In this document: positions 9,885 through 19,430 of the stretch, piece after piece
How the letters are laid out: the number at the start of each line of letters is the position of its first letter
Numbering within the stretch: the first letter of the stretch is position 1
From: Bacillota bacterium
GTDB taxonomy: Bacteria; Bacillota; Clostridia; Lachnospirales; Lachnospiraceae
DNA: 64,000 nucleotides
Assembly (NCBI GenBank): GCA_023413555.1
Contig: JAEZPG010000052.1
Span: 97,992 to 161,991, forward strand
Direction of reading: 5' to 3'
Notes under the pieces: model-generated
Seen by the model: only the letters and a program-made list of their open reading frames with translations
Told to the model about the DNA's origin: nothing
Database searches by the model: none
Made by a program: the position numbers and the translations under genes

Positions 9885-9927
9885 AAGAGGTTGAAAGCAG
9901 ATGAATGTCTTCTACTTTCAACCTCTT
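9885..9927 (-). terminator. Hairpin after carB
   Basis: Arms 9885-9897 and 9915-9927 are perfectly complementary over 13 bases (AAGAGGTTGAAAG and its complement). On the minus strand the following bases are T-rich but not a clean U-tract. Its place 11 bp after the carB stop supports a terminator role. Confidence 0.6.
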
Positions 9928-9938
9928 CCATATAATAT

Positions 9939-12900
9939 TTATTTGATATGCTTATGAAGTTCCTGTAAGGAACAAATCGGAATCCCTTTCTGCTTGTTCA
10001 CAGCCTTTAATCCTCTAGCTGCTGCCATAGCTGCTGCCATGGTTGTAATATAAGGAATCTTTGCCTTAATAGCTGCTTTACGTACATAGCTGTCATCATG
10101 TTCGCAACCTGAGCCAATAGGCGTATTAATGACCAACTGAACCTGACGATTAATTATAACATCATTCATGTTTGGTCTTCCTTCATAGAGCTTATTAATC
10201 TTCTCTACCGGATAACCAGCTTGAAGAATGGTATCATAAGTATGCCCAGTGGCCATAAGAGAGTAACCAGCCTCATATAAGTCCTTAGCAACCTCTGCAA
10301 CCTCTGCTTTGTCAGAATCGCATACACTAATTAGAACACAACCCTCTAGTGGTAGAGGTGTCTGAGTAGCCTCCTGAGCTAAGAAATATGCTTCTCCAAA
10401 GGTATCTGCAAGACCTAGAACCTCACCAGTAGAACGCATTTCCGGTCCCAGTACTGGGTCTACCTCAGGAAACATATTGAATGGGAATACTGCTTCCTTT
10501 ACTCCATAATGAGGAATCACCTTTTCCTCTAACATTGGAACTGGAGATGGTCTCCCTGTTATCTCTGCCGTAATAATGTCAGTTGCGATTGGTACCATGG
10601 CAATATTACAAACCTTAGATACGAGAGGAACCGTACGAGATGCTCTTGGGTTAGCCTCTAATACATATACCGTGTCATTTTCTATAGCATACTGCATATT
10701 CATTAAGCCAGACACATGCATTTCCTTAGCTATTCTTGTGGTGTAATCTTTAATAATCTCCAGGTTTCTCTCACTAATATTAATAGATGGAATGATACAA
10801 GCAGAATCACCTGAATGAACACCTGCTAATTCAATATGTTCCATAACTGCTGGAACAAATGCATTAGTGCCATCACTGATGGCATCTGCTTCCACCTCCA
10901 TTGCATGTCTAAGAAAACGATCGATTAGGATTGGACGATCTGGGGTAACGCCAACTGCAGCTTCCATATAAGAAATCAGGTTCTTGTCGTCAAATACTAC
11001 TTCCATTCCTCGTCCACCTAATACATAAGAAGGACGTACCATAACAGGATAACCGATTTGATTGGCAATTTGTAGTGCATCCTCCACTGTAACTGCCATT
11101 CCGGATTCCGGCATAGGAATCTCTAGCTTCTCCATCATACCTCTAAATAAGTCTCTATCTTCTGCCATATCAATAACAGAAGGTGCTGTTCCCAGGATCT
11201 TTACTCCATTTTTCTCAAGCTCAGCAGCTAGATTCAATGGCGTCTGACCGCCAAATTGTGCAATGATACCAACCGGTTGCTCTTTCTCATAGATACTTAA
11301 CACATCCTCTAAGGTAAGCGGTTCAAAATACAATTTATCTGAAGTATCATAATCCGTTGATACAGTCTCTGGATTACAGTTTACAATAATGGTTTCAAAA
11401 CCAAGCTTTTTAAGAGAGAGAGCTGCATGAACACTACAATAATCAAATTCAATGCCTTGTCCGATTCTATTAGGTCCTCCACCTAAAATCATAATCTTAG
11501 GTTTGTCTGTATGAACTGTACTATAATCTGGTGCATTGTAGGTAGAATAATAGTAAGCACTGTCCTTTGTTCCGCTTACATGTACACCTTCCCAGGCTTC
11601 CTTCAGTCCAAGAGATAGTCTTTGATTTCTAACCTGTTCTTCCGAAATCTTAAGCAAATTACTTAAGTATTTATCTGAGAAACCATTTTTCTTGGCTTGA
11701 AGTAAGACTTCATCCGTTGGAAGACTGCCTGTAAATTGCAGAATCTGCTCTTCTTCCTCCACTAATTCCTTCATTTGCTCTATAAAATAATGCTTAATCT
11801 TTGTAAGGTTATATAGTTCTTCTACAGTAGCTCCTTTACGAAGAGCCTCATACATTAAGAATTGTCTCTCACTAGTTGGAATGATAAGACGTTTTAACAA
11901 TTCTTCTTTTGAGAGAGTATGAAAGTCCTTGGCAAAGCCCAGTCCATACCGTCCGATTTCTAAGCTTCGAATAGCCTTTTGAAATGCTTCCTTATAGGTC
12001 TTTCCTATGCTCATAACCTCGCCTACCGCACGCATCTGAGTACCTAATTTATCTTCTACCCCTTTGAATTTCTCAAATGCCCATCTGGCAAATTTGATTA
12101 CAATATAATCACCATCTGGCACATAACGATCCAAAGTTCCATATTTGCCACATGGAATCTCATCTAAGTTAAGGCCTGCTGCCAACATAGCACTTATTAG
12201 GGCAATTGGAAATCCGGTTGCCTTAGAAGCAAGAGCAGAGGAACGGGACGTTCTAGGATTGATTTCAATAACAATAATACGATCAGTTTCCGGATCATGA
12301 GCAAATTGCACATTAGTTCCACCAATTACCTCAATGGCCTCAACAATACGGTATGCCTGCTCTTGTAGTCTCTTCTGTACTTCTTCTGAAATAGTAAGCA
12401 TAGGAGCAGAACAAAAAGAATCTCCGGTATGTACACCCAATGGATCAATATTTTCAATAAAGCATACGGTAATCATATTGTTCTTAGCATCACGAACAAC
12501 CTCTAATTCAAGTTCCTCCCAACCGAGAACAGATTCTTCCACCAATACCTGTCCCACAAGACTTGCCTGAAGACCTCTTGCACAAACTGTTTTCAATTCT
12601 TCTATGTTATAAACAAGACCACCGCCTGCACCACCCATGGTATAGGCTGGACGGAGTACAACAGGATAGCCCAATTGATCTGCAATTGAAAGAGCTTCTT
12701 CTACAGAATACGCTACTTCACTTCTTGCCATTTCAATACCGAGACTATTCATGGTTTTTTTAAATTCAATTCTATCCTCTCCACGTTCAATCGCATCTAC
12801 CTGAACACCGATTACCTTTACATCATATTTCTCCAGGATGCCTTTCGCAGAAAGTTCGGAACATAAGTTTAATCCAGATTGACCACCTAAGTTAGGAAGG

Positions 12901-13157
12901 ATAGCATCCGGTCTTTCTTTTTTGATAATCTGCTCTAACCTTGTTACATTTAATGGTTCTATGTACGTTACATCAGCGATTCCAGGGTCTGTCATGATAG
13001 TTGCTGGATTAGAATTCACCAATACTATCTCGTATCCAAGACTTTTTAGAGCCTTACAAGCCTGAGTACCTGAATAGTCAAATTCACATGCCTGTCCAAT
13101 TATAATAGGGCCTGAGCCTATTATTATAACTTTATGAATATCATTTCTCTTTCCCAT
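9939..13157 (-). CDS. carB: Carbamoyl-phosphate synthase large subunit
   Basis: A 1072-residue protein with the duplicated ATP-grasp architecture of CarB. The first half begins KVIIIGSGPIIIGQACEFDYSGTQ and the second IMILGGGPNRIGQGIEFDYC; a C-terminal MGS-like allosteric domain starts near residue 930. With CarA it makes carbamoyl phosphate from bicarbonate, ATP and glutamine for arginine and pyrimidine synthesis. The ATG at 13157 has GGAGAG upstream, so the first 19 codons of the longer frame are dropped. No carA lies next to it, so the small subunit must be elsewhere. An ArgR-like operator lies upstream. Confidence 0.95.
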   Translation of the reverse strand: MGKRNDIHKVIIIGSGPIIIGQACEFDYSGTQACKALKSLGYEIVLVNSNPATIMTDPGIADVTYIEPLNVTRLEQIIKKERPDAILPNLGGQSGLNLCSELSAKGILEKYDVKVIGVQVDAIERGEDRIEFKKTMNSLGIEMARSEVAYSVEEALSIADQLGYPVVLRPAYTMGGAGGGLVYNIEELKTVCARGLQASLVGQVLVEESVLGWEELELEVVRDAKNNMITVCFIENIDPLGVHTGDSFCSAPMLTISEEVQKRLQEQAYRIVEAIEVIGGTNVQFAHDPETDRIIVIEINPRTSRSSALASKATGFPIALISAMLAAGLNLDEIPCGKYGTLDRYVPDGDYIVIKFARWAFEKFKGVEDKLGTQMRAVGEVMSIGKTYKEAFQKAIRSLEIGRYGLGFAKDFHTLSKEELLKRLIIPTSERQFLMYEALRKGATVEELYNLTKIKHYFIEQMKELVEEEEQILQFTGSLPTDEVLLQAKKNGFSDKYLSNLLKISEEQVRNQRLSLGLKEAWEGVHVSGTKDSAYYYSTYNAPDYSTVHTDKPKIMILGGGPNRIGQGIEFDYCSVHAALSLKKLGFETIIVNCNPETVSTDYDTSDKLYFEPLTLEDVLSIYEKEQPVGIIAQFGGQTPLNLAAELEKNGVKILGTAPSVIDMAEDRDLFRGMMEKLEIPMPESGMAVTVEDALQIANQIGYPVMVRPSYVLGGRGMEVVFDDKNLISYMEAAVGVTPDRPILIDRFLRHAMEVEADAISDGTNAFVPAVMEHIELAGVHSGDSACIIPSINISERNLEIIKDYTTRIAKEMHVSGLMNMQYAIENDTVYVLEANPRASRTVPLVSKVCNIAMVPIATDIITAEITGRPSPVPMLEEKVIPHYGVKEAVFPFNMFPEVDPVLGPEMRSTGEVLGLADTFGEAYFLAQEATQTPLPLEGCVLISVCDSDKAEVAEVAKDLYEAGYSLMATGHTYDTILQAGYPVEKINKLYEGRPNMNDVIINRQVQLVINTPIGSGCEHDDSYVRKAAIKAKIPYITTMAAAMAAARGLKAVNKQKGIPICSLQELHKHIK

Positions 13158-13234
13158 TTCTTCTCTCCATTTTGTCTTACATTTTTTGAGTTTCTCATTT
13201 CTTATCTTCACCATATTACCACATAATGATAAAA

Positions 13235-13276
13235 GAATAAAGTATTTTTATGCACATTTTATGTATTTTATTCATG
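13235..13276 (-). promoter_or_regulatory. Putative ArgR/AhrC operator upstream of carB
   Basis: On the minus strand CATGAATAAAATACATAA (13276-13259) resembles the Bacillus ARG box CATGAATAAAAATKCAAK, and a second related half (GTGCATAAAAATACTTTA) follows at once. Paired boxes before carB fit arginine repression. The match is imperfect and the region is AT-rich. Confidence 0.4.
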
Positions 13277-13316
13277 TTACCATAAGAGAAAACAAAAAGA
13301 ATTTCACATGTAAAAA

Positions 13317-13345
13317 TGCATCATAATCTATAAGATTATAATGCA
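13317..13345 (-). terminator. Intrinsic terminator after the CPBP protease gene
   Basis: On the minus strand TGCATTATAATCT pairs with AGATTATGATGCA around a TAT loop and is followed by TTTTT. It lies 20 bp after the stop of the protease gene and separates it from carB. Confidence 0.75.
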
Positions 13346-13364
13346 CTTTAAATTGCTCTATAAA

Positions 13365-14567
13365 CTATATAACGGAAATAGCTGATACTAGATATAATAC
13401 AAAGGTAACAAAGTACACGCAAAGAAATACAATAAACCATGGATTCCCAAAAACCAGTGTTTTGCTACGAGGAACCGTAGGATGTTCCTTTATATAGGCT
13501 GACAATTGTGGTTTTCTCACAAGTAAAACGATGATACCAATAACGGTAATCACCGCAAACCCTATAAAGCTAATCCATTCTACTCGAATATTAGGGTAGT
13601 GGTTCATTAGCATATCAAGACCCATAGATAATCCATTGTTTAATATATGGAACACAATACTCCATTTTAAAGAATATTCAAGGGCTACATATCCAAGTAA
13701 TAAACCTACAGATATTGCAAATAAACCTTGTGTCAGATTACCATGAAAAATTCCAAAACAAATGGCAGAGACAGTGATTGCAAACACTTTCCCATACTTT
13801 TCAAGTCGGTGAAGCAATACTCCTCTGAATAGAATTTCTTCCATAATTGGTCCAAAGATGACTACATATAGTAACATACTAATCGACATTCCGGCAGAGG
13901 AAAGAATTTCTGGCAATGCCCCCTGACTAGTTAATCCAAAGAGATTTAAGAACACCTCGCTACCATAAGCAAACAGAGTAACGAAGGTATTCGGGGTTAA
14001 CAAAAGTATTATTAAAATCAGGAAGGTAGAAACCTTCATGGCTCCTCTCTTACCAATGATATCCTCTGAAAATAATTTCTTTCTACGATAAATCAATAAA
14101 ATAAGGAACCCCAATGTCAGCCCAATTAGATAGAGCCATCCATTTCTTGTTATATCTTGCAGTAAAGTATTTATTTTCTCTTCCATGACAAAAGAATTAC
14201 TTCGATACTTAAAAGCCAGATAGACAGTATAAATAAATGTATAAGTTAAGGTAGGTAGGAACATAGCCAACGTGTAATAAATCAACACTCTGGACAGTCT
14301 TCCTATCTCCTTTTTCTTCCTTTTATTCTCCATCAACAACTGCATTCTTTCATTCTGCAGTCTATATTCTTCCTGCATTCTTTCATTTTGCATAGGAGAA
14401 TTCGTATGATAGAAATCCCACTGTATAGGTTGGCCTTGATACGATGGCTGGCCTTGATACGGTGGCTGACCTTGATACGGTGGCTGACCTTGATACTGTG
14501 GCTGGCCATTGGACATAGGATGTCCAGAGTATGGTATTTCATTTTGATGATACATTTGTTGATCCAT
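13365..14567 (-). CDS. CPBP-family intramembrane metalloprotease with Gln/Pro-rich repeat N-terminus
   Basis: A 400-residue membrane protein. Residues 18-45 hold about four tandem PYQGQP hexapeptides; a soluble linker and eight or so transmembrane segments follow. The CPBP (CAAX protease/bacteriocin-processing) motifs are visible: EEILFRG, FGIFHGN and HILNNG, supplying the catalytic Glu, Arg and metal-binding His residues. Members process prenylated or bacteriocin-like substrates or are immunity proteins; the substrate here is unknown. The ATG at 14567 has GGGAG eight bases upstream; an earlier GTG has no spacing. It lies 38 bp downstream of the MATE gene and may be cotranscribed. Confidence 0.85.
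   Translation of the reverse strand: MDQQMYHQNEIPYSGHPMSNGQPQYQGQPPYQGQPPYQGQPSYQGQPIQWDFYHTNSPMQNERMQEEYRLQNERMQLLMENKRKKKEIGRLSRVLIYYTLAMFLPTLTYTFIYTVYLAFKYRSNSFVMEEKINTLLQDITRNGWLYLIGLTLGFLILLIYRRKKLFSEDIIGKRGAMKVSTFLILIILLLTPNTFVTLFAYGSEVFLNLFGLTSQGALPEILSSAGMSISMLLYVVIFGPIMEEILFRGVLLHRLEKYGKVFAITVSAICFGIFHGNLTQGLFAISVGLLLGYVALEYSLKWSIVFHILNNGLSMGLDMLMNHYPNIRVEWISFIGFAVITVIGIIVLLVRKPQLSAYIKEHPTVPRSKTLVFGNPWFIVFLCVYFVTFVLYLVSAISVI
14429..14507. repeat. 18-bp tandem repeat coding for PYQGQP
   Basis: About four and a half copies of an 18-bp unit of the form GGTGGCTGACCTTGATAC, nearly identical, lie in frame within the protease gene. Copy number could vary by slippage without breaking the frame. 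Confidence 0.9.
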
Positions 14568-14605
14568 GTTATACACTCCCTTTCCTTTTTATCACTTTTT
14601 TAAGC

Positions 14606-15934
14606 TTAAACAAATCCTGCATATTTACGCCACCTTCCACTGGCAAATCTCCATACAAAGCAACCTACTCTAAATACCCAATCAATAATCATAGCAATCC
14701 ATACTCCAATTGCGCCCATACCAAAACCAAGACCCATAATATAGCTAAATACCACACGGAACGTACACATGGAAAATATTGATATGTACATAACAAATTT
14801 CACATCATTACATGCACGCAATGCATTAGGCAGAGTAAAAGAAGATGGCCAAAGAAGCATCGCAAAACCGTTATGAATCATAATTAGGATAAATGACAAT
14901 TCACTGGTTTCCACCTGTAAGTTAAAAATCTGTAAAATCCAAGGTAATGATAGTAAAATACATGAATTCGCCACTAAAGTAATGATATAGGTTAGCTTCA
15001 TTATTTTTTTCGTATAATAACGGACCTGCTTCTCATCCTGTGCTCCAACACACTGACCTATGACAGTAATCATAGCAAGACTCATAGCCTGTCCAGCAAT
15101 ACAGCCCATTGCATCTACACTGTTTGCTACTGCATTAGCCGCTATTTGAATGTTATCAAACCTAGCAATTATGCTTACCACAAGCACTCTACCTAATTGA
15201 AAGAGGCCATTTTCCACTCCACTAGGTACTCCAATGTGAAGGATCTTTTTTATCATTATAAAATCAGGAAACATCCGAAAATCTCGAATATGTACTTGAT
15301 TACGTTTATTAAGGATCAGTTTTAGTATCACCAACGCTGCAACTCCCCTAGATATCAAGGTCGGGATGGCAGCACCTTCTACTCCCATGTTCAGTCCATA
15401 GATACAGAGGGCGTTCCCTGCAATATTAACTACATTCATTAACAAGGAAACTTTCATGGATATCTTAGAATTTCCCATAACCCGAAACAAGGCTGCTCCT
15501 GCATTATACAAAGCCATAAACGGAAATGATAGGGATGAGATATAAAAATAAAGAGAAGCATCTTTCATCACACTATTGTCGATACTCCCAAATAACATTC
15601 TTAATAAACCACGGTTTACAACCAGGCATATAGCCATAATTCCTACAGAAATGACGAAGGCTATAATAAGAAGCTGTTTTGCTGATTCGCACGCTTTATC
15701 AATCTTCCTTGCACCTATGTATTGGGCAGTCACCACTGCCCCACCTGTGGCTAATGCTGCAAAAACTGCCAACAATAAGCCATTTATCATATCAACTAGG
15801 GAAACCCCAGATATTGCCGCTTCTCCCACTGAAGATACCATGATGGTGTCAGCCATACCGACGGTAATAGACAGAACCTGTTCTATAATCAAAGGTATCA
15901 TCAGTTTTCTTAATTGTTCTTTAGAAAATATCAT
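14606..15934 (-). CDS. MATE-family multidrug/organic cation efflux protein
   Basis: A 442-residue, 12-segment membrane protein of normal MATE length. It starts with the family's IPLIIEQVLSITVGMADTIMV and carries the duplicated halves, the second beginning IGVPSGVENGLFQLGRV. MATE proteins export drugs or metabolites using Na+ or H+ gradients. AGGAAGGAA precedes the ATG. It sits between a GLUG-repeat protein gene and the CPBP protease gene on one strand. Confidence 0.93.
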   Translation of the reverse strand: MIFSKEQLRKLMIPLIIEQVLSITVGMADTIMVSSVGEAAISGVSLVDMINGLLLAVFAALATGGAVVTAQYIGARKIDKACESAKQLLIIAFVISVGIMAICLVVNRGLLRMLFGSIDNSVMKDASLYFYISSLSFPFMALYNAGAALFRVMGNSKISMKVSLLMNVVNIAGNALCIYGLNMGVEGAAIPTLISRGVAALVILKLILNKRNQVHIRDFRMFPDFIMIKKILHIGVPSGVENGLFQLGRVLVVSIIARFDNIQIAANAVANSVDAMGCIAGQAMSLAMITVIGQCVGAQDEKQVRYYTKKIMKLTYIITLVANSCILLSLPWILQIFNLQVETSELSFILIMIHNGFAMLLWPSSFTLPNALRACNDVKFVMYISIFSMCTFRVVFSYIMGLGFGMGAIGVWIAMIIDWVFRVGCFVWRFASGRWRKYAGFV

Positions 15935-16003
15935 GTTCCTTCCTTTCTCTTCTCTGTCTGTATTTGTTAATTATAAATCACTTGTATTCACAAGGCAAGC
16001 AAA

Positions 16004-16786
16004 TCAATTTGTTACCCTTCCTCCCATAACACTTCCTGCTAAATTTCCAGTAAAGCTTCCATGAAGAAATGCTTGACTAATACAGTGACTGATTTCACTG
16101 TTCTTACTCTGCACACTTCCTACTATTCCACCCAGATATGTCTTCGGTATCTGTGTATTCTCTATAGTGGCAATCAAGGTTCCGTGAAAGCTAGAGTCTA
16201 GAATAAGAGCACTGACATTCTCTTCCCATTTTGATGAATCCCTAAGAATACCACCGATTCCTCCAGCAAATAATCCTTTTTGAGCTCCTACAAAAATAAG
16301 ATTCCCTGTAACAAGACAATGATTCACTAAACTGTTATAAATCAGCCCAGCAATGCCCCCATAATACGTATCCTCTGCCTTTAACACAAAGGATTGACTA
16401 TCATATTGGATCTGTAAGTTCTTTACCTCTGCCTGTCTATACCCCATAGTTTTATATGCCCCAAGCATTGCAAATAAACCTAGACAATGAAGTTCTGCTC
16501 TGTTACCTAGCTGTTCCAACTTAAGTCCTTTAATACTATGCATTCCTCCATCAAAACTGCCGAGGAAACCTCTTCTCCATTCCCGGTTCTCTAACTGACT
16601 CTCTATCGCTCCTATTGGCTTCCATAGATATCCAGATAGGTCTAAGTCATTTTTAAGTACATAATACAGATATTCTGATTCCTCCATACACTGCACAGAG
16701 AAATTAATAAATTCCTCCTCGTTTCGGATTTCAAATGGCTGTTCTTTTGTACCATTTCCAGCAGAATATGATTGTTTACTTAACAC
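16004..16786 (-). CDS. GLUG-motif repeat protein
   Basis: A 260-residue protein opening GNGTKEQPFEIRNEEEFINF, the usual lead-in of GLUG-repeat proteins. GLUG-like turns follow: YYGGIAGLI, FAGGIGGIL and YLGGIVGSV, probably forming a short beta-solenoid. In this family such repeats usually occur in large surface proteins or adhesins, yet no signal peptide is visible here, which is odd. The start is a GTG at 16786 with GGGAAG eight bases upstream. Function is unknown. Confidence 0.6.
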   Translation of the reverse strand: MLSKQSYSAGNGTKEQPFEIRNEEEFINFSVQCMEESEYLYYVLKNDLDLSGYLWKPIGAIESQLENREWRRGFLGSFDGGMHSIKGLKLEQLGNRAELHCLGLFAMLGAYKTMGYRQAEVKNLQIQYDSQSFVLKAEDTYYGGIAGLIYNSLVNHCLVTGNLIFVGAQKGLFAGGIGGILRDSSKWEENVSALILDSSFHGTLIATIENTQIPKTYLGGIVGSVQSKNSEISHCISQAFLHGSFTGNLAGSVMGGRVTN

Positions 16787-16799
16787 AAATAAAACTTCC

Positions 16800-16832
16800 C
16801 TACTCCATTCTTACTATTAATATATGGAGTAG
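16800..16832. repeat. Nine-base inverted repeat before the GLUG-repeat gene
   Basis: CTACTCCAT (16800-16808) and ATGGAGTAG (16824-16832) are perfect complements around an AT-rich loop. There is no clear U-tract on the minus strand. The stem ends just before the GGGAAG ribosome site of the GLUG gene, so it may be a weak terminator or may affect translation. Confidence 0.45.
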
Positions 16833-16859
16833 AGAAGATAAATTGATTGCTGTAATCGG

Positions 16860-18479
16860 TTAATTGGTAAGTTCAAGAAAGATTTTAGTTCCTCTATGTT
16901 TGATGAATTCATAAAGCCCCAGACAAATCAGCGCTAGAATCGTGGAAACCACCCACATATATGTTTCCACTGACATCACATTAATGAATACAACGAAATA
17001 CAAAATAACAGGAAGAAATACCATAGCCATGGATCCAAACATCGTTAGGATTCCACTCATACTTTGCTTTACTGCAACGGTCTCATTCACCCAGTTAAAC
17101 TTAGGAAATTTCAAATTCAACACCAGACCAAAGACAGCAGAAAATATAGTAAACAAGATTGGTAATAAAAACAATAGAATAAGCCCCAATGCATCCGGCT
17201 TCATTACAAGCGCAGAAGCTGTACAAGCGAATAACACTGGTGGTATACAAACTAATAAATGCATATCTACCTTCGCCATCAGTATATCCATAGCTTTAAC
17301 AGGAATAGATTGGGCTATCCACAAATTCTTGCCTTCTAGGGATATGGAAGGAGCAGATATAAAGTTCATTACGGAGATACTTGATATACCTATAGCCAAT
17401 ACCGGTATTAAATAGCCCTTTATCTCATCTATCTTGCCAAGTTCCTCTAATATCATTTCCTGTTTCACAAGTAAGGCAACCGCTCCAAATACGAGGAAAA
17501 CAACTCCTAGAGCTGCATTCATCATATACATGGCATTGCTGGTGAAATGTTTTAATTCCTTTCTGATTAAGGCACCCTTTGGACTACTTTCCTTAAGTTG
17601 CTTCTCCCTGTAAACGATTCTGGCTGTACCACGCTTCCTGGTTGCCATTCCTATAAAACTCTTGGATAAGAGTGCATAAATCAACGCAAATGGGACCAAG
17701 GCGCATACAGCAAATAACAAAAGGCTTAAAAAGTCTTGATTGGCAATTGAGATACCTAGTTGATAGAATGGATAAAATGCTTTCTTTACTCCTTCCGCTA
17801 TATCTTGGAGATTCTCAATTATAGTCTGCATATACCTACTCATCTGACTATATATATAGAAATAGGCGCCTAAAAATGCAAGGGATAACACCATAGTAAT
17901 AATTGTTTTATTCTTCATTCTGCTTGTAATTAAAGCTACCAACCATCCAATGATACAGGAACAGGTCATAACTAAAAATGGAAGCAGTAAAAATCCGATT
18001 ACACATATTAAAATACCTACAGCAGAAACAGAACCTACCAAACAATAGATTACTACAGCAGGAATGACAACAAACGCTTCATACAAATAATTAAGGCCAA
18101 GTAACATAATCATTCGACTTGCCAGAATATATCTAGCTGGAATTGGCATAGACAACAATAGTTCATTATCCTTGGCATCGTATATCTGAGTCTGTGTAGT
18201 AAAAACACTACCTATAAAACATAATGCAAAGGTTACTAGGCCAACAAAAGCAAAATACAGCCAAGTAAAACCTCCTTCTATCATAGGCTCACATAGGGTG
18301 TTAAATAAAGCTCCAAAGGCAAATGCAAGAGCAACAACGATGTATACCACAAGAATACCAATTCCAATTCCCTTAATTACACTACCGCCAGTAAGACTCT
18401 TTTTCTTATTGCCTCTTTTCGCTTTAAACATTGAATAAAACAAAGATTGAAAACGGGATTTAATCAATACTCTAAGCAT
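16860..18479 (-). CDS. ABC transporter permease, large (about 540 residues)
   Basis: A 539-residue protein with around twelve hydrophobic segments, built as two ABC-2-like halves. It starts MLRVLIKSRFQSLFYSMF at the ATG at 18479, which overlaps the stop of the ATPase gene (ATGCTTAG). This coupling is why the longer upstream frame is rejected. Similar large permeases with a BcrA-like ATPase occur in many Clostridia; the substrate is unknown. Confidence 0.82.
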   Translation of the reverse strand: MLRVLIKSRFQSLFYSMFKAKRGNKKKSLTGGSVIKGIGIGILVVYIVVALAFAFGALFNTLCEPMIEGGFTWLYFAFVGLVTFALCFIGSVFTTQTQIYDAKDNELLLSMPIPARYILASRMIMLLGLNYLYEAFVVIPAVVIYCLVGSVSAVGILICVIGFLLLPFLVMTCSCIIGWLVALITSRMKNKTIITMVLSLAFLGAYFYIYSQMSRYMQTIIENLQDIAEGVKKAFYPFYQLGISIANQDFLSLLLFAVCALVPFALIYALLSKSFIGMATRKRGTARIVYREKQLKESSPKGALIRKELKHFTSNAMYMMNAALGVVFLVFGAVALLVKQEMILEELGKIDEIKGYLIPVLAIGISSISVMNFISAPSISLEGKNLWIAQSIPVKAMDILMAKVDMHLLVCIPPVLFACTASALVMKPDALGLILLFLLPILFTIFSAVFGLVLNLKFPKFNWVNETVAVKQSMSGILTMFGSMAMVFLPVILYFVVFINVMSVETYMWVVSTILALICLGLYEFIKHRGTKIFLELTN

Positions 18480-19185
18480 GCTTTTCCTCCAATTCCAGGA
18501 ATACATTCTCCAAAGATGTATCTCCACGTACTTCATCCATGGTTCCAGAAATTATTAATCTACCATTTTTAATAATTGCAACTTTATCACACAGCTTTTC
18601 TGCTACCTCTAATACATGAGTAGAGAAAAAGATTGCCCCACCATTGTTACAATGGTTCCTCATTATTTCTTTTAATAGATGGGATGCTATTGGGTCAAGT
18701 CCGACAAAAGGTTCATCCATTATAATCAACTTTGGCTCATGAATCAAAGCTGATATTATGGCTAATTTTTGCTTCATACCATGAGAATAAGCGCTAACTG
18801 GCTGTGCCAAATCCTTTGTCAATTCAAATTTATCTGAAAACTCTCTAATTCGGTTCTCACGTACTGTCTTCGGAACACCATAGATGTCAGCAATAAAATT
18901 CAAATACTTTATGCCAGACATAAATTCATACAAATCTGGATTATCTGGAATATAGGCAATCTTTTTCTTACAATCCAAAGGCGCATGTTTAATAGATACA
19001 CCGTCAATATAGATCTCTCCTTGATCAAAGTCCAAAATACCACAGCAGTTCTTAATAGTAGTTGTCTTACCTGCTCCGTTATGTCCAATGAAACCATAGA
19101 TTTCTCCTTGTCCAATATGTAAACTCAAATTATCTACAGCCTTTTTCTCACCATAGGTTTTCGTTAAATGTTCAATTCTTAACAT
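18472..19185 (-). CDS. ABC transporter ATP-binding protein
   Basis: A 237-residue ATPase with Walker A GHNGAGKTT near residue 36, signature YSHGMKQKLAI, Walker B LIIMDEPFVGLDP and H-loop FSTHVLEVAE. AAAGGAG precedes the ATG. It forms a transporter with the 539-residue permease encoded directly after it, whose start overlaps its stop. It belongs to the CcmA/BcrA class driving ABC-2 permeases. Confidence 0.9.
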   Translation of the reverse strand: MLRIEHLTKTYGEKKAVDNLSLHIGQGEIYGFIGHNGAGKTTTIKNCCGILDFDQGEIYIDGVSIKHAPLDCKKKIAYIPDNPDLYEFMSGIKYLNFIADIYGVPKTVRENRIREFSDKFELTKDLAQPVSAYSHGMKQKLAIISALIHEPKLIIMDEPFVGLDPIASHLLKEIMRNHCNNGGAIFFSTHVLEVAEKLCDKVAIIKNGRLIISGTMDEVRGDTSLENVFLELEEKHA

Positions 19186-19355
19186 AATAACTCTCCTTTA
19201 TAATCTATTATTTGACCTCTATTTATTATAATCTTATTATAACCATTTTGGATATTACTGCAACTATTTAACTGGTTTTTCATTTGACTTTAATCTATAT
19301 TATTAAACCTCTATCTTCATATAATCGACATTCCTTAAAAATAGGAATGTTTGAC

Positions 19356-19405
19356 GAAAGCCTCAGTCTCTATTCCCTTTTAAAGGCTTCACGACTGAGA
19401 CTTTC
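19356..19405 (-). terminator. Hairpin after the AgcS symporter gene
   Basis: Arms GAAAGCCTCAGTC (19356-19368) and GACTGAGACTTTC (19393-19405) pair over 13 positions with one wobble. It lies 26 bp past the symporter stop. The run of U residues is weak. Confidence 0.6.
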
Positions 19406-19430
19406 TATTTAGTTGCTAGTCAGCACCCTC

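Noticed and set aside
9815..9885. Imperfect inverted repeats around CTATTCACC before the carB terminator
   Set aside because: The arms match only in part and no clear role fits; probably AT-rich chance pairing.
14333..14603. Repeat-rich frames on both strands over the CPBP N-terminus
   Set aside because: They arise from the 18-bp repeat read in other frames; only the protease frame continues into a known domain.
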